Assembly (NCBI GenBank): GCA_963729365.1
Contig: CAVSNQ010000018.1
Location: forward strand, 1-64,000
Direction: 5' to 3'
Source: JASHPR01 sp963729365
GTDB taxonomy: Bacteria > Actinomycetota > Actinomycetes > Streptosporangiales > Streptosporangiaceae
Length of the DNA: 64,000 nucleotides
Of this stretch, positions 63,332 through 64,000 are shown piece after piece. The position numbers and the translations under genes were made by a program. Position 1 is the stretch's first letter; each line of letters begins with the position of its first letter. The notes under the pieces were generated by a model, which saw nothing but the letters and a program-made list of their open reading frames with translations, had not been told where the DNA came from and did not search any database.

Positions 63332-64000
63332 CTAGCTCCATCGCCGGCCGGTGATGCCCTGGTAGGCGCGCACATATGTATCACGGGTGCGCTCCACCAC
63401 CGGTTCGGGCAGCGGCGGCGGCGCCTGGCCGCCGTAGCGGTCCCAGCCGGATTCCGGTGACGTGAGCCAGTCCCGCACGTACTGCTTGTCGAGTGACGGC
63501 TGGCTCCGCCCGGGCTGCCACTGATCGGCGGGCCAGAACCGCGACGAGTCCGGCGTCAGCACCTCGTCGGCCAGCAGCAGCGCGCCGTCCGGGCCGAAGC
63601 CGAGCTCGATCTTGGTGTCGGCGACGATGATGCCGCGCCGGGCGGCCAGCTCGGCGCCGGTCCGGTACACCGCGAGGGTGATCCGCTCGAGTTCCGCGGC
63701 CACGTCCGCGCCCACGAGCCCGGCGACGGCGGTCACCGGGATGTTCTCGTCGTGCTCGCCGCGGGGCGCCTTGGTGGCGGGCGTGAACACCGGGCCGGGC
63801 AGCCGCTCGCCCTCGCTCAGCCCGGCCGGGAGCGCCGCGCCGCAGATCGTGCCGGTGCGCCGGTAGTCGGCGAGGGCGAAGCCGGCCAGGTACCCGCGGG
63901 CCACGCACTCCACCGGAACCATGGCCAGCCGTCGGCACGCCATCGCCCGGCCGGCGAACTCGGCCGGGATGCTGGCGTCCACCAGGTGGTTGGCCACGAG
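63332..64000 (-). CDS. purC: Phosphoribosylaminoimidazole-succinocarboxamide synthase, 5' part missing at window edge
   Basis: The visible 223 residues cover the C-terminal three quarters of a PurC of the long actinobacterial/yeast type: RRLAMVPVECVARGYLAGFALADYRRTGT, GEHDENIPV, IIVADTKIELGFG and LLLADEVLTPDSSRFWP. It joins aspartate to CAIR in purine synthesis. The gene continues beyond base 64,000; about 70 N-terminal residues are outside the window. Confidence 0.95.
   Translation of the reverse strand, partial: LVANHLVDASIPAEFAGRAMACRRLAMVPVECVARGYLAGFALADYRRTGTICGAALPAGLSEGERLPGPVFTPATKAPRGEHDENIPVTAVAGLVGADVAAELERITLAVYRTGAELAARRGIIVADTKIELGFGPDGALLLADEVLTPDSSRFWPADQWQPGRSQPSLDKQYVRDWLTSPESGWDRYGGQAPPPLPEPVVERTRDTYVRAYQGITGRRWS

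Overview
The window is high-GC actinobacterial chromosome. Marker genes (wblA, lsr2, disA, a folE/folP/folB/folK run, ftsH after tilS and hpt) and frequent GTG/TTG starts with ATGA/GTGA overlaps fit a filamentous actinomycete of the Streptomyces/Streptosporangiales type. The sequence alone does not fix the genus.

Region 1 (about 1-8,919) is most of an actinomycete integrative and conjugative element (AICE) of the pSAM2 type, inserted at the 3' end of a tRNA-Pro(CGG) gene (8,920-8,996, minus strand). Its left end lies outside the window. The order is: unknown low-GC gene, Nudix protein, GntR-type repressor, two small unknown proteins, DUF932-type protein, two small Cys-rich proteins, membrane protein, FtsK/TraB translocase, HTH protein, RepSA-like initiator, tyrosine integrase. 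A clear promoter (1,965-1,993) is followed by a palindromic operator that shares 15 of 18 bases with a site in front of the gntR gene. GC-rich hairpins stand in front of several element genes. The element looks decayed. Four single-base frameshifts, all of +1 type, break the DUF932, membrane and rep genes. The rep 3' end runs directly into integrase-like sequence, with no xis and no start codon for the integrase N-terminus.

Region 2 (9,042-20,747) holds a metallophosphoesterase, a YqeY protein, a class A penicillin-binding protein, wblA, two ArsA-type ATPases, an SPFH protein, then a close run DUF4177-RidA-Nudix-MBL hydrolase, a Crp-type regulator and inorganic pyrophosphatase.

Region 3 (20,860-36,781) is a long co-directional housekeeping block: dacB, zinc metalloprotease, tilS, hpt, ftsH, folE, a lysyl-phosphatidylglycerol-synthase-like protein, folP, folB, folK, DUF3180, a DUF2520 Rossmann protein, panC, coaX and lysS. 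Many junctions overlap by 1-4 bases.

Region 4 (36,848-56,282) is dominated by envelope and genome-maintenance genes. An NlpC/P60 hydrolase lies behind a c-di-AMP (ydaO-type) riboswitch, and disA, which makes that ligand, is 10 kb away. Also here are a 1,048-residue protein joining an EndoQ-like PHP nuclease to a UvrD-type helicase, lsr2, clpC, mutY, radA, dtd, an asparaginase, an HTH/DUF2516 pair, an AlaX-type editing protein and a BlaI/M56 pair.

Region 5 (56,819-64,000) has an aromatic/histidinol-phosphate-type aminotransferase, a coupled ATP-grasp ligase and SfnG-like flavin monooxygenase pair, an unrecognised regulator, murA and the 3' part of purC, which runs off the right edge.

The most unusual items are the EndoQ-helicase fusion, the decayed AICE with its hairpin leaders and operators, and the ATP-grasp/monooxygenase pair.
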